64,000 nt of DNA from Loripinus fragilis (Eukaryota; Mollusca; Bivalvia; Lucinida; Lucinidae): the NCBI GenBank assembly GCA_964019695.1, contig OZ026515.1, positions 36,472,994-36,536,993 of the forward strand, in the 5' to 3' direction. The notes under the pieces were generated by a model that was not told where the DNA came from, did not search any database, and was given only the letters and a program-made list of their open reading frames with translations. A program made the position numbers and the translations under genes. Below, piece after piece: positions 24,901-39,900 of this stretch (its first letter is position 1; every line of letters starts with the position of its first letter).

Positions 24901-27900
24901 TTTTAAACATAATTTTTACGCCCGATATGTTGTTTCATTTAGAATCATTAGAAGAAGAAAAAAAGCAAATTGTCAATATGAGGCAAACAAACCTGGATCA
25001 CAGAAATTATCATGACTGATAAATGAGTCTCAACATGAAAAAACCCCGTCTTTAGGGTTTTCGACCATGCAAGACTCAAACCAACCTGCTCAGTTACAGA
25101 GATTAGCTAGAATGCTTCAATTTTGCTTGTAACAAGCTTATCAATTATACTTTCCAGAGATTGAACAACAAAGTCGCTGATCAGATTGCGCGTCTGCGCA
25201 GGCTAGTCTACGCCTTTGTTGTTGAAATGCAACTACCGTAGGTTCTCCCGGGACACGACCCATAACCCATATCTCTGTGACTGCTTGTTTTAACACCTTG
25301 GCAATGTCTATTAATGACATGCGCAACGTTGGGAGTGTTTCAGTCAATTGTCACGTGGAAAGCATACTCGGCCAAAATAGTGGGTCCAGCAAATGCTGCA
25401 CCTGCCGGACCGGCGACGATGGCCCTTCGCCCCTTTCCAAACAGATGACCACAAGGCTGCAAGACACATTCAAGGCAATATGTCAACAGCGAACACAAAT
25501 AAAGAAGTACCGCCTTGGAACGGTCAGTTAGAAAATTACTGGAGGGAAAACTAGTATGGCTAGTTTAAAAGCTTTGAGTAAAATAATCCTGCAAGCTAGT
25601 TTTAAAGGCGCTCGGACCCTTGAACGGAAGTTCCTATTGGATACCATGAGGATTTGTAATTTGAGCAGCGACATGTAATTTCCAACAATGTGGCATTTTG
25701 ACAAGTATAGACTCAGACGAGCCTGCACAGTCTCCTTTTAAGCTTGGAAACTCAAAATGATGTTCAGTCAAAAGAAAATTCAAGCGACTAGCAAAGGTTC
25801 TGATCAGACTGCGTGTATGAGCAGGCTGATCTGAGTCTTTGCTGGTCGCACATATCACATTGTTGGAAATCTCATATAGCGGCTCATTTAAAAGGCGGAA
25901 CGATGCACGTGGCAGTTGGCGTTTGGCTCAAGACGTTATCACGTCGTGACGTACCGTTATAAGAATTGTGACGTCACGTCATGGGGGTCACGCAGCCGCT
26001 TGCATGAAAGAGCTATCACTACCATTCAAGCTCCTAGTGATAGAAAAAATCCCTCAGTCTTATGGCTAAAATATGACTTTAATATCAACGAAACTGCCAT
26101 TTTCGCAATTCACTTTTACTTTTTGTATTTTTTCATTGCTAATGATGATCACGACATATTTTTCAACTGTAGAATTAGGTTCTTAGTTCGATCTAGATTG
26201 GTTCCCCGTATCAACTCCATATAGATACCGGAACCGGGCGATTTCGAAAATATTTTCTATTCGTATTTGAAGATGAATAGGCGTGAATAGAACAGAACAG
26301 AGCCTCTCAAGTCGTAAAGCAACCAACTCTCGTGTTGCCCCGCTCCGCGGGGCAACACTCGTTCGTTGGTTGTTATAAAGCCTCCCTTTAAACATGGATG
26401 TGAATGTACAGCTACTTTATTAAAACGAAGAAAGTTTTGTGTTCTTCTTGTTTTTTCCAACAGTTCCTATATAAAAATTAATTCTTATAGGATTTAAGAT
26501 TGCAAAACTAAAAAGTCCAAATTATATTGTCAATGTAGATGAAGAATTAGATAAAAATTAAGACACGTAGCTCCAGACAGAACAGACAATAAAAGATATG
26601 TGCGGTTTAAGAAGATAACAAATTTATGGCCCATACGATTGGTTTAAATTGAATTGGCTTTGTTATCTTTTAAACGTAAAATACAACTTTGGGTATGGCT
26701 GTTGTTGAGCTCCTGGTATTAACCTTTATTATCCTTTTCAATACGATGGTGGTAAAGCAGTGATTGCTCTGATGAGCGATCCTTTGGTCTTTATTGGTCC
26801 AATATGCATGTCCCCTATGCCAAACAACACTTACAAGGTATCAAGGGATAAATATTTCTTAAACTTTTTTGTCAATAGAGTCATATTTTTTCTTCAATAG
26901 CATGTTTTTCTTCTTGGAAAATGAAACCTATTTTCCACTTTGTCTAACCTATTTTCTACTCGAGTGAAAGATCAGATATAACCGAATGAGTTGAACTATT
27001 CGTCATAACAGGGTAAAGAACACTGGAACCAGTTTGCGGTATATTGGTACTTACCACATGTGTGATCATTAGATGCTCAGGGAAGCCTGTGCTAATGCAC
27101 AGTCTCACCTGAGCCTTGGCTGCTCGTGCACATGACGTTAATACATACATAAATGCTCAGGCAAATTAGGCCTTTAATCCCACCAGAAAGCTGAGTATAC
27201 ACGTTTAAAGAATAACTTTTACGCGTATGCGATTAACACTAAATTCTCATAAACTTTAACAGAACTGCATCTGCAAGCATAATTCACAATATTCCCTTCC
27301 CTTTAACCCAATGGCGTAGCCAGAACGCTGAAAACGCTACGCACATCAAAGGGAGACTACTTGATTAACCAGTGATTCTCTTAATTGCGTCCCCTTTCGT
27401 AATGGAAACTTCTCTTAAAGGAAAGAATTTGCTCCCACAGGGAGCGAATTCTTTCCTTTAAGAGCAGTTCCTTTTGGTATGGAAAATCACTTTTACCACA
27501 TTAGGTGACCTCCCTTGAATGTTACTATTTTTATTACGTACGTGCGTAATTTGCGTAATGGGAGCTACGCCAATGTAACCCTTTTTATTCGGGAAACCTG
27601 CAAACAGGTACTTGGGTAAACAGTGAAGACCCAACAGTGTGTGATATTTCATCAAAATCTGAATTTTATAATCAAGATATAAAAAATTCTATGATAATGA
27701 AAAGGGTAAACATCTACAGTCAAAATTGTCTAAAACGGCCCCTTTCAAAAAAGACCAACATTGGTTTTTGGCTCCAATAGGAGCATTCTGCAATTCTTTT
27801 GACCTTCATAAAGCTACCATTTGTCATTAATATCTTTGTTTTGTCTATTTTTGAGTGGCCGCTTAAGACAGGTTTTACTGTAGTTCACAGGCATGATCAC

Positions 27901-30900
27901 GTTTATTACAGTGGTTGTATATGCTGTATGGAAAACAGTGTAGATCCCGATCAGCTAGTTTTATCAAAAGATCAACCACATATATCTGGAGTCATCAGAA
28001 TAAGTGTGAAATGTAAGCACAAACCTCCGTGTCCCGTAGCACATGATAGGATTACCCAACATACAGCTAAACCCCAAGCTGATCGAAACGTTGAATTGTA
28101 GAATGCAGATACTTCCACACTAAGATGACTTTCACCAGATGAGTCGTAGAGACCATATAAAACAGACAATGCTATACCAGTGGCCGCTATCCACCCCAGC
28201 AAATTAAAAACCTGAAATTATAAGGGACACATCTCTTCAGATTCTTGCTTTCATCATGTGTTTCATGGGTGGATCCAGAACATTCCGACAGGGGGGGCTG
28301 ACAAGGTTGGGGTTTTTTTGTCATCAATGTATTTCACGGAGTGCTGTACGGACCTCCAGCGAGGGGGTTTGTACCAGAATTTTTAAGGTACTACAGTTAC
28401 TTGTAATTTTCCAGGAAAGGGGGTCCAGACCCCATGCACCCCTTCTGGATGCACCAATGTGTTTTAAAGCTTCAACACAAGACCTGTACCTGTGATTTGC
28501 GACCAGGTATAGCCTATAAGAATCTATCATGAGTGTGAAGGTAAGATAGAAAAATCTGTCCCGTGGATCTCTGTCTGGCAACACGAGGCTTGCCAAGTGA
28601 TGACAAACAGTGATCCCAAGGGATGGATTTTTCTGGCCTACCCTAAAACATTAATGGTTTCTTTTTCTTGCTCACCACTGTTTTTATATATTTGTTTCAA
28701 AATAAGCTTACAGAAGTCCCTGAATACGCTAGGATGCAATTTCGTAGGATGACGTTACTTGACGTCCTGGGTTAGATAGCATGGGTAAGATAAATAGAAT
28801 CCATCATTGGTGTTCAGTGGGGACAGAAAAATCCCAACCCGAGGGCCCACCGTTCCAGTGGGAAACGAGGCTTGCCGAGTTTCCCACTTAACGGTGGACC
28901 CGAGGGTTGGGATTTTTCTGGAACCACTGAACACCAATGATCGATTCTTTTTCTCATATACCACGACCGTACGGTACAGTACTGTGTATTCTAACACACC
29001 TCGCCTATAGAGCCAACGGAAACAAACTGTGATATATGGTACAATAATTCACTGCAAAAGTGTGTGATAGCTGACGTCACTGGAAAATGACGTCATTCAT
29101 GGCATTAGACGGCGTAACGTCGTTTTTACGCTTGAAAGACATTACAATTACAGGTAAACGTAAGCGACGTAGTCTAAATATTGGCGGGAGTTCTTCAGTG
29201 CAATGGCGGAAAATTGGAAGAAGCTGAAGACTTCGAATGTGTTTTCATCGTTTATTGTGTGTTAGAATCGAAATAGATCAGCTCCATTGCGTGAATTGTT
29301 GAGTAATAATTCACTGTTTGTCGGTAAGTTGTGCGAAGATAAATCACTCGCGCTGCGCGCTAGTGATTTGATCTTCTTTACAACTGACCTCCAAACAGTG
29401 AATTATTACTCAACAATTCACTGCTGGAGCTGATCTATTTCTTAAATATTTGTTGGTGACGTCACTGAGATCGATGTTTACATCGTCATTGACGCGCGCT
29501 GTACAAATGAATAAACAGTGCATTAAACAATGAAAAAAATGGTTATTTCATCAAAATGGATTTACAAGAACTAGCTTATCAGCCACAGTAACTCGAGTAA
29601 GTAATTTTGTTGAGGAAAATGTGTGTGTGTGGTGTGTTTTTACATCGTCAAGGCTCCCCGTCCCGGTGGATTCAGTCAGTCAATGCCCAACACAACAGGT
29701 TGAATATGTCAATCGCAATGCACTCAGCATGTTCAAAGCATTGAATAAAGGTTGTAAGTAAAAATGCGCAGTTTTACTTTTAAACCAAGTTGAAGGCCGA
29801 CTTAAATCGCTGAAAATTCAACATAGAATTTTTTCCTGACTGACAACAATTCAACTTTCGTTTTCGAAAGAATACAGTCATGCACCAAAAATGTTATCTC
29901 ACATTAGCAACCGGCCGCGTGTGGCTTATCTCGTATTAGTTACGCTTATCTCACATGGGTAGCGATGTGGGACAGATTTTTCCGACAGCGATCTAACATA
30001 GGGATCACTAGATCTCGCATGCGTTGGTATGTGAGAAAAGATTTTCTATCCCAGGATAAAATCTCAGATGTCCTTATCCTTTGTGCAAGAAAAAACTTCC
30101 AATCCCAGGGTAGTATCTCAGATGTCCTTTGCTGATGTGCAAGATAAGACTTTCTATCCCTGGGTAAATCTCAGATATCCTTATCCAGTGTGCAAGATAA
30201 GACTTGTATCTCAGGGTAAAATCTCAGATATCCTTATCCGGTGTGCAATATAAGACTTTCTATCCTAGGGTTAAATCTCAGATATCCTCATTCGATGTGC
30301 AAGATAAGAGTTTCTATCGCAGGGTAAAATCTCAAATATCCTTATCCGGTGTGCAAGATAAGAATTTCTATCCCAGGGTAAAATCGCAGATATCCTTATC
30401 CGGTGTACAAGAAAACATCATCCTGCTCAGCTACACAAACTAGTTTGATAACTGGACTTTACAAAGAATTTAACAAAAAAAACGTTGAGAAGAGTATACC
30501 TGTAAAATATATTTTAACCCCCTCACTCAAATGTTGTTGTTTGTTTATTGTTTATGTATTGTTTGTTGTTGCTCCCATTTTGTGTGAGGGTGTGTTTTAT
30601 CTTGGTTTTGTGATATAGCTCAGTGGGTCCTGACAATGTTTTTTTTCTTTTTAGTCATCAACTTATTTTACAGAGGGATGTACGCCGTTTGAACCTCCAT
30701 CAAGAAGCAACTGGACCTAATGGGTCAAATTGCTTCTGGAGGGTGGTCCGTAACAGCAATTATAAGGCACCAAATAGCCACATTGTGATGTTTCATTTTC
30801 CAGACCCCCTGCCACCCCGACCCCCTTTGGATCTGCCCATGTTGTGTCATTTGATTTGTAGTTTGGTCTGTGATCTGTGATTGTGGCATTGCCCACTTAC

Positions 30901-33900
30901 TTTTGTTAAAATCTGTTATGATATTGACCGAATCATATTAGTAAAAATGCACATCGATTATCTGCTTGTTTATTCGAGAGATTCAAAATGCAATGCGTGG
31001 AGTGCAATATAATAAGACTAGAAACATCGGAATCGAGAGTAAAATATGTAGCTGCAAATTACATAACAGCAATTTTAACTTCCTAATATAAGTGTAGTAT
31101 TTCCAAGGAGGTAGATAATTACCTTAGGTATCTTTAATTTACAGTCCGTCTTGTATAACAGGTATCCAACGAAGAAACCAACTGCATATGGTCCTATTCG
31201 ACACCATGGCGTTATATATATCTTGTCAAAAAATCCTTCCCTGGAAACAAAGCAAATCTGACTGTGTGCCAAACTACAGCTAAATGAGTACAAAACGGCA
31301 CTTTTCACAATCTTTAAAAAGGAGATAGATACAATGCCATTAATTAAAAATCAGCATTTTACCTATGGCAAGAAGCATGTGATTATTAAAAACGTCCTGA
31401 TTGCTTTTAAGTTTAAATTCCTCATAGACTGCCAGAATGGCTTTGTGTTTTTCTAAGCATTTTTAGAATATCTCTCCATAAGTAATTGTCATTTTCATTA
31501 TTACAAAGGTGTTAAAATATATACAGAGAAAGTAACCACAAAAGTACCATTTCAGGGTTAAAGGGGCACCAGGGGCATATCTTAATAACTTCAATATAGT
31601 GTAAAGTTGATTTCTAAAGCTTAAATAGATATTTAACATTTGTATTAAATTTCTCAACATCTCAACAGTTTTAAGATGCAAATTAAATGCTTAAACATGT
31701 TAAAGATCAACTGAAGAGGAAGAACACAGTATTTAATCAAATACTTCAGACAATAGCAGCTATTGTGAGTAACATATTGTTAAAAAAGTAAAAAATCGAA
31801 TCCGTTCAAAAAAGTTATGCAAATTTGAATTTCAAACTGGCAAGTTTTGAAAAATAGATTCCAACCCTTAATGCAACATTTTGTGATGCCATATGAGTTT
31901 TAAAATAATTCAATAAATTTAAATGTTTGCAAAGGCATTGAAGTAGTCAAACTATAGTGTGATTTTCTTTGAAAAGACGAAGATTGATCTCACATAAATG
32001 GCTTTGTTTATTATAAATTTCATTCATTTTAACTTTCTGCTTCAAATTCAAATTAAGATAGAAATTTAAATCCAGTTTTACCATGCACTTTTATTTTTTA
32101 ATAACACAAACATTAGTAAATTTTATTTTTCATATTTTGATTGTTTTAAACATAAAAGAATGACTTCAAAACAAATCGGTTTAATGAAATAAATTTGAAA
32201 TTATTTACTATTTATTTTAAATTCTATTTTCTGGCTTTTGCTCAAACTTACAAAAACACTTTGACAAAGGGTAATCTGGGCAAGTAAACACTTTGCCCGA
32301 TAGAAATGCATTTGTTCAGTTTAATGTTTTATTCTTCTAACTTTTGGAACAATACCTTTGTTAACGTGTTTGTCTCTCATCTATTTTCGAATATTTCATT
32401 TTATTCTAATAACTAATGTACCAAATAAACCTCTCTATTTTAGTCAAGCACGTCTTGTACATGCCAATTTTTTTATGCTAGACTGTAGGCTATTGTCAAT
32501 ACTCACGCTCCTGCGTTAGTTGTAAAGTTGTTGGCACTTGATATCACAGCTGTAGATATTACACTAACGAGTAGGAAGGTAAGACAGGCTAAAGAGCCAA
32601 TCACAGAAGAACTGAAAAAATTAAAGTAAGTTTCAAAAATCTTATATCATATGTCTAAAAATCCAAGATGATATAAATCACATGACAAAAGCAACGCATA
32701 GTCGCCCCTAAACATTCATTATTCGCTGAGACAAGATAAAAGTTCAGTCCAACTTCTATACATCTAGCTTCTCAAAAGTAGTTATTTAAAACAATTATTT
32801 TAAACATTAACAAATGCACCCATGTCGGTTATTCTGGTAAAACTATACATACATCATTGTTCTGATTCCTCCATTAACCCTTAAAGCGCCAAGAAAAAAA
32901 AAATGCATCTGAAAATGTCGTCTGCTGAAGTCGTCTGCTGCAAATAATTGCCTAACATTATTGACGGATTAAGTATAGAAGCAAACAGTGTGGACCCAGA
33001 ACAGACTGCTCCTATAGGAGCAGTCTGATCTGGGTACACGCTGTTTGCCATAGAGGCTTCTTAAACATTTCAGCAGACGAGAAAAGCAGACGACTTTTGT
33101 TGTGATTGGCGCATTAAGGGTTAATAACATAATTAATAAGCCCCTTGGAAGCGTCTTTAGACATGGTGATTCCAATGAGCACTTAAATAAATATTTTTCA
33201 GAGAGACCAAAGCCTGTAGATGCACAGAGCATGTAAATAGCTACATATGAAGGTTGACTAATTATTTCAAATCAATACATAGAGAATATTAGGAGTATTT
33301 TATATCAAGTTTACCTGGCAAGGCTTTGTCTTGGCCCTCATTTGTGGTGTCTAACTGTGAGCTTGTCACTTTCCTATTGGTATCCTGTGTCAAGTGTGGT
33401 ACTTGTTGTATCGATTCCTGATCTTTGCATCCTTACTTACTTTGAGAAAGCTTGCTGAATTTCGAGGCTCTGCTGGTAAACTTGATATCAAAAGACGCAA
33501 ACCAGACATTCTATGTATCAATTTACCTATTGGTTTACTTTTCAAATTAACAATTATGACGTAATTACCTATATATGACATCGAGGTCATTCAAAGAGTT
33601 CAACGTCACGTTTACCTAATCAAGTAAACTGCTGTGAGATAAACAACGTTTATTAGATCAACGCTCAACAATACAGTTAGTATGGGAGGCAACTGTCTTT
33701 TTGGGGGTAGATGAAAGAATAGCTTAACCCAAATGGAACTCTTAATGCATCCTGCTTTTGCCGTAACCTATTCTACAATTCTATTATTGTTGACTTGGGT
33801 TGAAAATAAATGTTAAACATGTTTAGTATCCCATTTCTTTCTGAAACAACCGATCTCCTCCTTTTGGTGAAATTATAACAACTGTCTCAAAAGTAAAGAC

Positions 33901-36900
33901 AATAAAAAAAATTGTACCAGCATTGAAGATATGATAATCTAAACTTTTTGGATTTTCTTTAACTGTCATGCCTACTGCAACAATCACTGCCATTTTAAAT
34001 AAGTGTGCAAATAGTCACAATTTAAACCAGAGAACATTGTAAAAAATCTTTTCATATTTAATTTACATAAACCTCTGTTTATTGAAACAATACCTACCAT
34101 GTGAGAAATACCTCAAAACCACATAGATATAGTATTTATTTTGGTAACACTTTAAGCGCTTTGGTATTCTGTTTTTACTATCTAAGCTGGTGTCTACTTT
34201 AATATTGCAGTTTCAAATGCACTGCATATACAAGTCAACAATGTTGCAGCTAAATGTTTTTTGTTTCTCAAAATACTTTTATGTTGTCTTGTTAATTGTT
34301 TTCTCTATATGGTGACATGCTCATTACTTTTGAAATGACTCTCATATATTTTTGGAATACATGTAAATTAACGAGCCAGTTCGTGAACGTTTGGAACTTA
34401 TCTCATATGTTAATATTCATTATCATAATATGACGTTGCGTCTGGGAGTGAAATAACGCCATGCAATTAAATTGATAATAACCACTAGTCTATAGATTTT
34501 CGGGAAACATTATGACGTCTATAACAACATTGCGTTAAAATGACAAAATTATAATGTTTTTTATGACAGAAGTTAGATTTCAAAGTTATCTTTATGTCAT
34601 ATGATAAACAGAATCTAACATTCCTGCTCTTGTCTTGTTGAATTTATTAAACTCGTTGCGGAAAAGAGACTAAATGCTCGGCGAACTTGGTACTTTTCTC
34701 TTTTCCCTAACTCGTTTTATAAAATCATTAAAACATGAGCACTCATGTACGATCCTCCATTTCTTTAAAAATGCATACACAGCTATCAAGTGATGCTAGA
34801 AGTCTATGTATTCTTCTTTTTATCCTGTCTGTGTATATGTGAGCAGTGATGGCTTTGGCGAGACTACGCAGACTCGTCTGAAACGTGTATGCTGATCAAT
34901 GCGATAAGTATCAAATTCAAATGAACTGGCTAAAAATGCGTTCTTTGCTGTTAATAAAAAGAATGGTTGTGTGGTACTCATTATAATATCATCAACGAGG
35001 CAGCTCTATGTAAACCTGGTACATGGTAGCTTTATTTTTACTACTCTAACTGGTCTATTTAGCTGAGCAGGCTTGTCTGATTAAAACTGTCTTACACTTA
35101 CTAGTAAAGTGGGATTAACATCAGTGGACTTAGAATATAAAACTGCATGTCGTTAGCAAGGTACCAGCTCCATGCCATGCACTAAAATACATATATAAAA
35201 TGAAGTTAGCCAGAAAATAACTGTGCATATATTTTTTTTCATAATTATGCATGCGAAACTATTAAAGTGGACTAGCTGTCAACTTTATGCCTCCATCATC
35301 GCCCGCCATCTACTCTCAATCTTAACGTTGCCCTCAAGTGTCACTTTGAGGCACTTCAACAAATTCAAGGGTTGGAAGCAATTACTATCTATGAACAAAT
35401 TTTAGCAGATGCAAGTTTAACCACCCCACTAGTTTATGAATTGAAACCAAACACATGAAACTGCATGCAAATGATAAAAATCGATAGATAAAGTAAAGAA
35501 AGGTCTGCCTGAAGACTTTTGGACCATCAGAACCTAAAGTCGCCAATGAGCAAGTCCTAAAGAGGGCCATAGAATCCTAATGTCGTCATGTATTGTCAGA
35601 CAACATTGACTTGATACTAATTAATTTGAGCCAGCGAATGTGATTTCCAACAATGTGGTATTTTGACATGTGCATACTCGGACGAGCCTCTGCAGCCTCC
35701 TTTTAAGCTTAGAAACTCCAAATGGTGTAAAGTCAGTAGCTTAACAATCATAGAATACTCAAGCGATTTGCAAAGGCTCTGATCAGACTGCGCGTATGCG
35801 CAGGCTGATCTGAGGCTTTGCTGGTCGCATATACCACATTGTTGGAAATCTCATGCACAGGCTCAAATTTTTCTACAGCATGTCTTATTTAGGAACGATC
35901 GTTTGATTAATCCAATGCTTAACCACAAAAAATCGGACAGGATGGCGGTGCCCACAGTGATGAAAATATGACATTACAGCAAACCATATTCATAACAATT
36001 CTACAGCAAAATAAAAGTTTTTGCTGAAAAAAAATGTATAGTAATTTTCTACAGCATGACTTAAGAGGTGATATCTTTTTCATCCTAAAATGTAGTAAAT
36101 TTCCAACTCCGAAATGAAATGCTGGTTAGGTTTGATAATAAATGCCAACATTCAAAACTTTAAATGTATACACAAAGATCTAGAAGTGACATTTAGAAAT
36201 GTGTTATTACAATTTAAAAAAGGCATATAGCTACTTGACCTTAATACCCTGGATTCGCACAGTACTTAAATACTAGTTTGTCCAAATAATGATGGTTCTA
36301 ATTGGTTTAATGCATTTTTTCTTTTTCATATTTCAAATACATCCTAAATTGAAAAGGGCACGTGATGCAAAAACGTGTATAATTTAATGAAAATAGCGTT
36401 GCTCTGGTGAGACTGTTGAGTGAAAGGTCTGTCAGAAGCTTCACCTTTCATCAATAAATAGAACTTACATTACATTTATACCATGCATGATTTCTAAGAT
36501 ATGGATTTCAAATTTACCAAAATATTTTATGAGACTTCTAGTGCAATGTTACCTAAATGTTAAACAGGGCTCACCCTGCCATTAGCCATTGTAGCCATTT
36601 GATACTAACAAATGTAGAGTGGCTACAAATATAAGTCATTGGCTAAAAGTACAGTCTAGGTGGTTCAAAAATTACATATTTGCAAAAAAGTGGATTTTCA
36701 TCAGCTTTGGGATCAGGATTTTCAAATATTACTTTTATTTTTCCTTCACACTTTACTATTGTGCCATATTTTACTCTTTTTCAATACCATCCGGGTGTCA
36801 AACAGTTTGGATCCAGATCAAGCCTGACATTTTGTCGGGCCTGATCTGGGTCCAAACTGTTTGCAAAGGTTATCAGGAATATCAGCAGACAACAAAAGTC

Positions 36901-39900
36901 ACCCCTAGCGGGTAAAGAGTTAAATACAAATACTATTAATACTATACTTTCTGGCTAAAACCTTGGCTAAAGTTAATTTCATTTGGCTTCAACTGTTTCT
37001 ATTTGGCTAAAGTGTTGGCCTCAACAAATTCGGAGCCAGGGTAAGCCTCGTGTTAAATTTCGATAAATTTATGTACATATGAAATGGACTACTGCATGGC
37101 AAATCCAATGAGCTGTGTTTGCCTCCAGCGAAGATTCAAACAGCCTTGGCCATCTATCTAGTCTGATAAGTGTTCATTATCTATACAAAAACACTGATGA
37201 GATGGATACCCAAGATGAACTGAATATTCGCATGCTACATGTTTCATTTCATTCGTATTGTCACTTCGTGGCTCAATTATAAACAGAACCAATTTTAAAA
37301 ACTATAAGAAAGTTTGACTGTTCCAAACACTTGAATTCTCACAGGTTCATTACTTTAACGGAAACGCAGTTTTCAAATTGCACAATAATCTATTGATGTG
37401 TTATTCTGCAAACTTGATAGCCATGGCACATATTTGTTGAGGATGTGTATGTGTCTTTTCTTAACAACATCGTCAAATAGAGGTTTCATATATTGATTCG
37501 ACCTTGCCTTATCTTCTTTTATATTATGTAATACTGCCGCAGCACAGTCTCCTTTCAGTTTCGTCAATTTTTTTCCAGAACGATCATATACAGCTACCGC
37601 ATTTGAGCTATTGCACATGGGAGAGTAATCTAAAAGCAATTAGAATAGAAATGAGCAACGCTGATGGTTTTGAACATTTTCAAAATTCTGAGACTGTGAT
37701 CAATGATCGCTTGTAGTCTCTCGATGATCTTTTATGGTCTTATGACAGGTTTATGACCAGTCACAGTTGGTATATATAATATGATGGTAGCGTCCCATAT
37801 ACATAGTGTGCACTGTGTGTACACTTGCAATGTTTAACATCAGCTTGATCCTACTATACTAAATGCTTTGATACAAAGAAGCCTGATACATTCTATTACT
37901 TTGTTTATTTCCGCTAGTTCATGATATTTTGGTATTTTGCATAGACAAAAGCCACAGTCAGACGAGACAGGATTTTTTTCTCATCTAAACCGAATTTTTT
38001 ATGACTTTTTGTCGCCTGCTAATTTTCTTCAAAATTGCTTTATTTCAAAAATATACAGTAAATCCTCGAAAATTCTTTAACGCACCCAAAACATATGTTT
38101 GAAAGGGAACTTGATAATTATCTTTTGTTTTCTTTTAAGGGGTGGCTATATTCTTACTCCTACCTCTATCTAATTCGAACTTTCGATACTTCGAAGTAAA
38201 ATCTCTAGTCCTTAGGACTTCGAATTTACGAGAATCAACTGTATATCAAAAATACCACCAGAGTGATAAACAGTTTGGATCCAGATCAGAACCTGGGCAT
38301 CACCCTAGTCGGATCTTATAGTCTGCCTTCAGTGGGAAGGTAAGGGATAGCTACTGAATAATCATGGGGACAATAAAAACTCTAATTAGAATGAGTAGAT
38401 ATCCAAGCTGATCAGAGTCTTTGCTGGGCGTACATGCCATTGTGTTTGTTTCAACATACTCGGGCTCATTTAAATTTTAATTTACTGCATGCTGGATAAT
38501 TTTTCATGATATTTGTCATCTCCTTTTTTTCAAAATTATATTTTTCGAAACATTCTTCAAGGAACACTTTCGGAGTGTCAAATGGTTTGTATCCAGATCA
38601 GGACCTACCTGATCTGGGTCCAAACTGTTTGCAAAGGTTATCAGCAGATGACAATTGTTGTCACTAGCAAGGAAAGTTTTAAATTTAACTGCCAAACCTA
38701 ACCATTTGTTTTGGTTCCACCAGGTTATTTACATAAAGTAAGTTTCTCCACCAGCTGTTACTACAGTCATCTACATCTAAACCTTGGGGCCACATCGGAC
38801 CGTCCGACCAGTACTTCATTAGGCAGACATAAAACATCAAAAATAACATGTAGGGTGGTGTTAGCCTGAAAAATATAGGTACTGTCGTGCCAACCAAAAG
38901 TGACAGTGACGACATACTCTTTTTACAATTGTTTAATAAATCACTAACGTGTACATTCAATTGAGCTTACGCGAATCGATAGATCCTTTGTGTATTAATC
39001 CTATCCTGTGGATAGGATTAATACACAAGTGATCTATCGATTCTTAGTCCATGATAACTTTGTAAACAAAACATACGTAACTGTCACTCTTGGCTGGCAG
39101 GACAATAGTAGTATATTGACAATATTTCAATAGGCAACCAAATTTATTTTACTCAGTACTTATTTTAATGCAGAAATTTACATTTCATCGGTTCTGTTGC
39201 ATATTACATGTAGTAGGACATTTTCTGATATATAACATAAGTGGACTAAACTCTATAAATAGAAAAAATGTTTGTTTATTGTACTAAAGGGCTCCTGAAA
39301 ATGACACCTTCATTAGTTTATATACCATTGACATAAAGTTAAGCATATTGTATTTCCAATGACTAAAAATAGTAATAATTCTGATGTTGTAACATAAAAT
39401 GCTTTTTACAAAAGTCTACCATGCTTATTTTGTGCTGAAAACCCAAATTTTGGTATTCTGAAACATATTCATTGACTCAAAAGCATGGGTTTTCTGGGTC
39501 AACTCTCAGTATGCAAAATGCCAAACTCCGATGCTGTGTACAAACAACGGATAGGAAAGGGCTAGGTTTTTTCAGACTTTTTAGACCAAGGTTCCCTCTA
39601 AGTTGCTACAGCAAAGTGTGACATGTCAGACGATCTGGTAAGAGTTTTGAAAGCAAAAATGTACAAATTTTGGTCATGAAATCTGTTGAGCTAGTATCTC
39701 ACTGGGACGCCAGAAAATGGCGACTATTTCGAGACTAATTTGGCGACACGTTTTGGCGACAAAAATGCAACATTGCAACCATTTTCACATTGCGGTCACA
39801 CCATATTGGTGATTAAGACATATTTGCGACAGTCTCACAAATGTCATACGATTATCGCACGAATCATTGGCGAATGTTGCACGACATTCTCGCGACATTC

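Larger units (their letters stand above)
24253..26373 (+). repeat. Large composite repeat, copy A
   Basis: Matches 57838-64000 in inverse orientation over its whole length, apart from the 3.7-kb insertion in that copy. Shared blocks are gtatgaagggtggagagcac, the C run at 24320, tccttttgagacagttacga, gcccgatatgttgtttcatt, a hairpin core at 25161-25223, agtaccgccttggaacggtc, the 240-bp MITE, and the terminal hairpin. This copy holds the empty site for the Transib-like element at 24927-24931. Upstream, 24098-24160 also carries the cacctgaccc...atgggaaagtgaca block of the CCGTTCCAAGG family. It lies in the intron between exons 7 and 8. Confidence 0.85.

Noticed and set aside
25916..26224. 102-codon frame also seen inverted at 58335-58686
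   Set aside because: Lies in the paired composite repeat; the frame is broken differently in the two copies.
26317..26373. Helitron 3' hairpin
   Set aside because: The hairpin is strong, but no CTRR end follows it at the expected distance and it pairs far beyond a Helitron-type stem.
30068..30443. Open frames reading repeated YPRVKSQISLSGVQDK-like units
   Set aside because: Produced by the 54-bp tandem array, which is divisible by three and lies in an intron.
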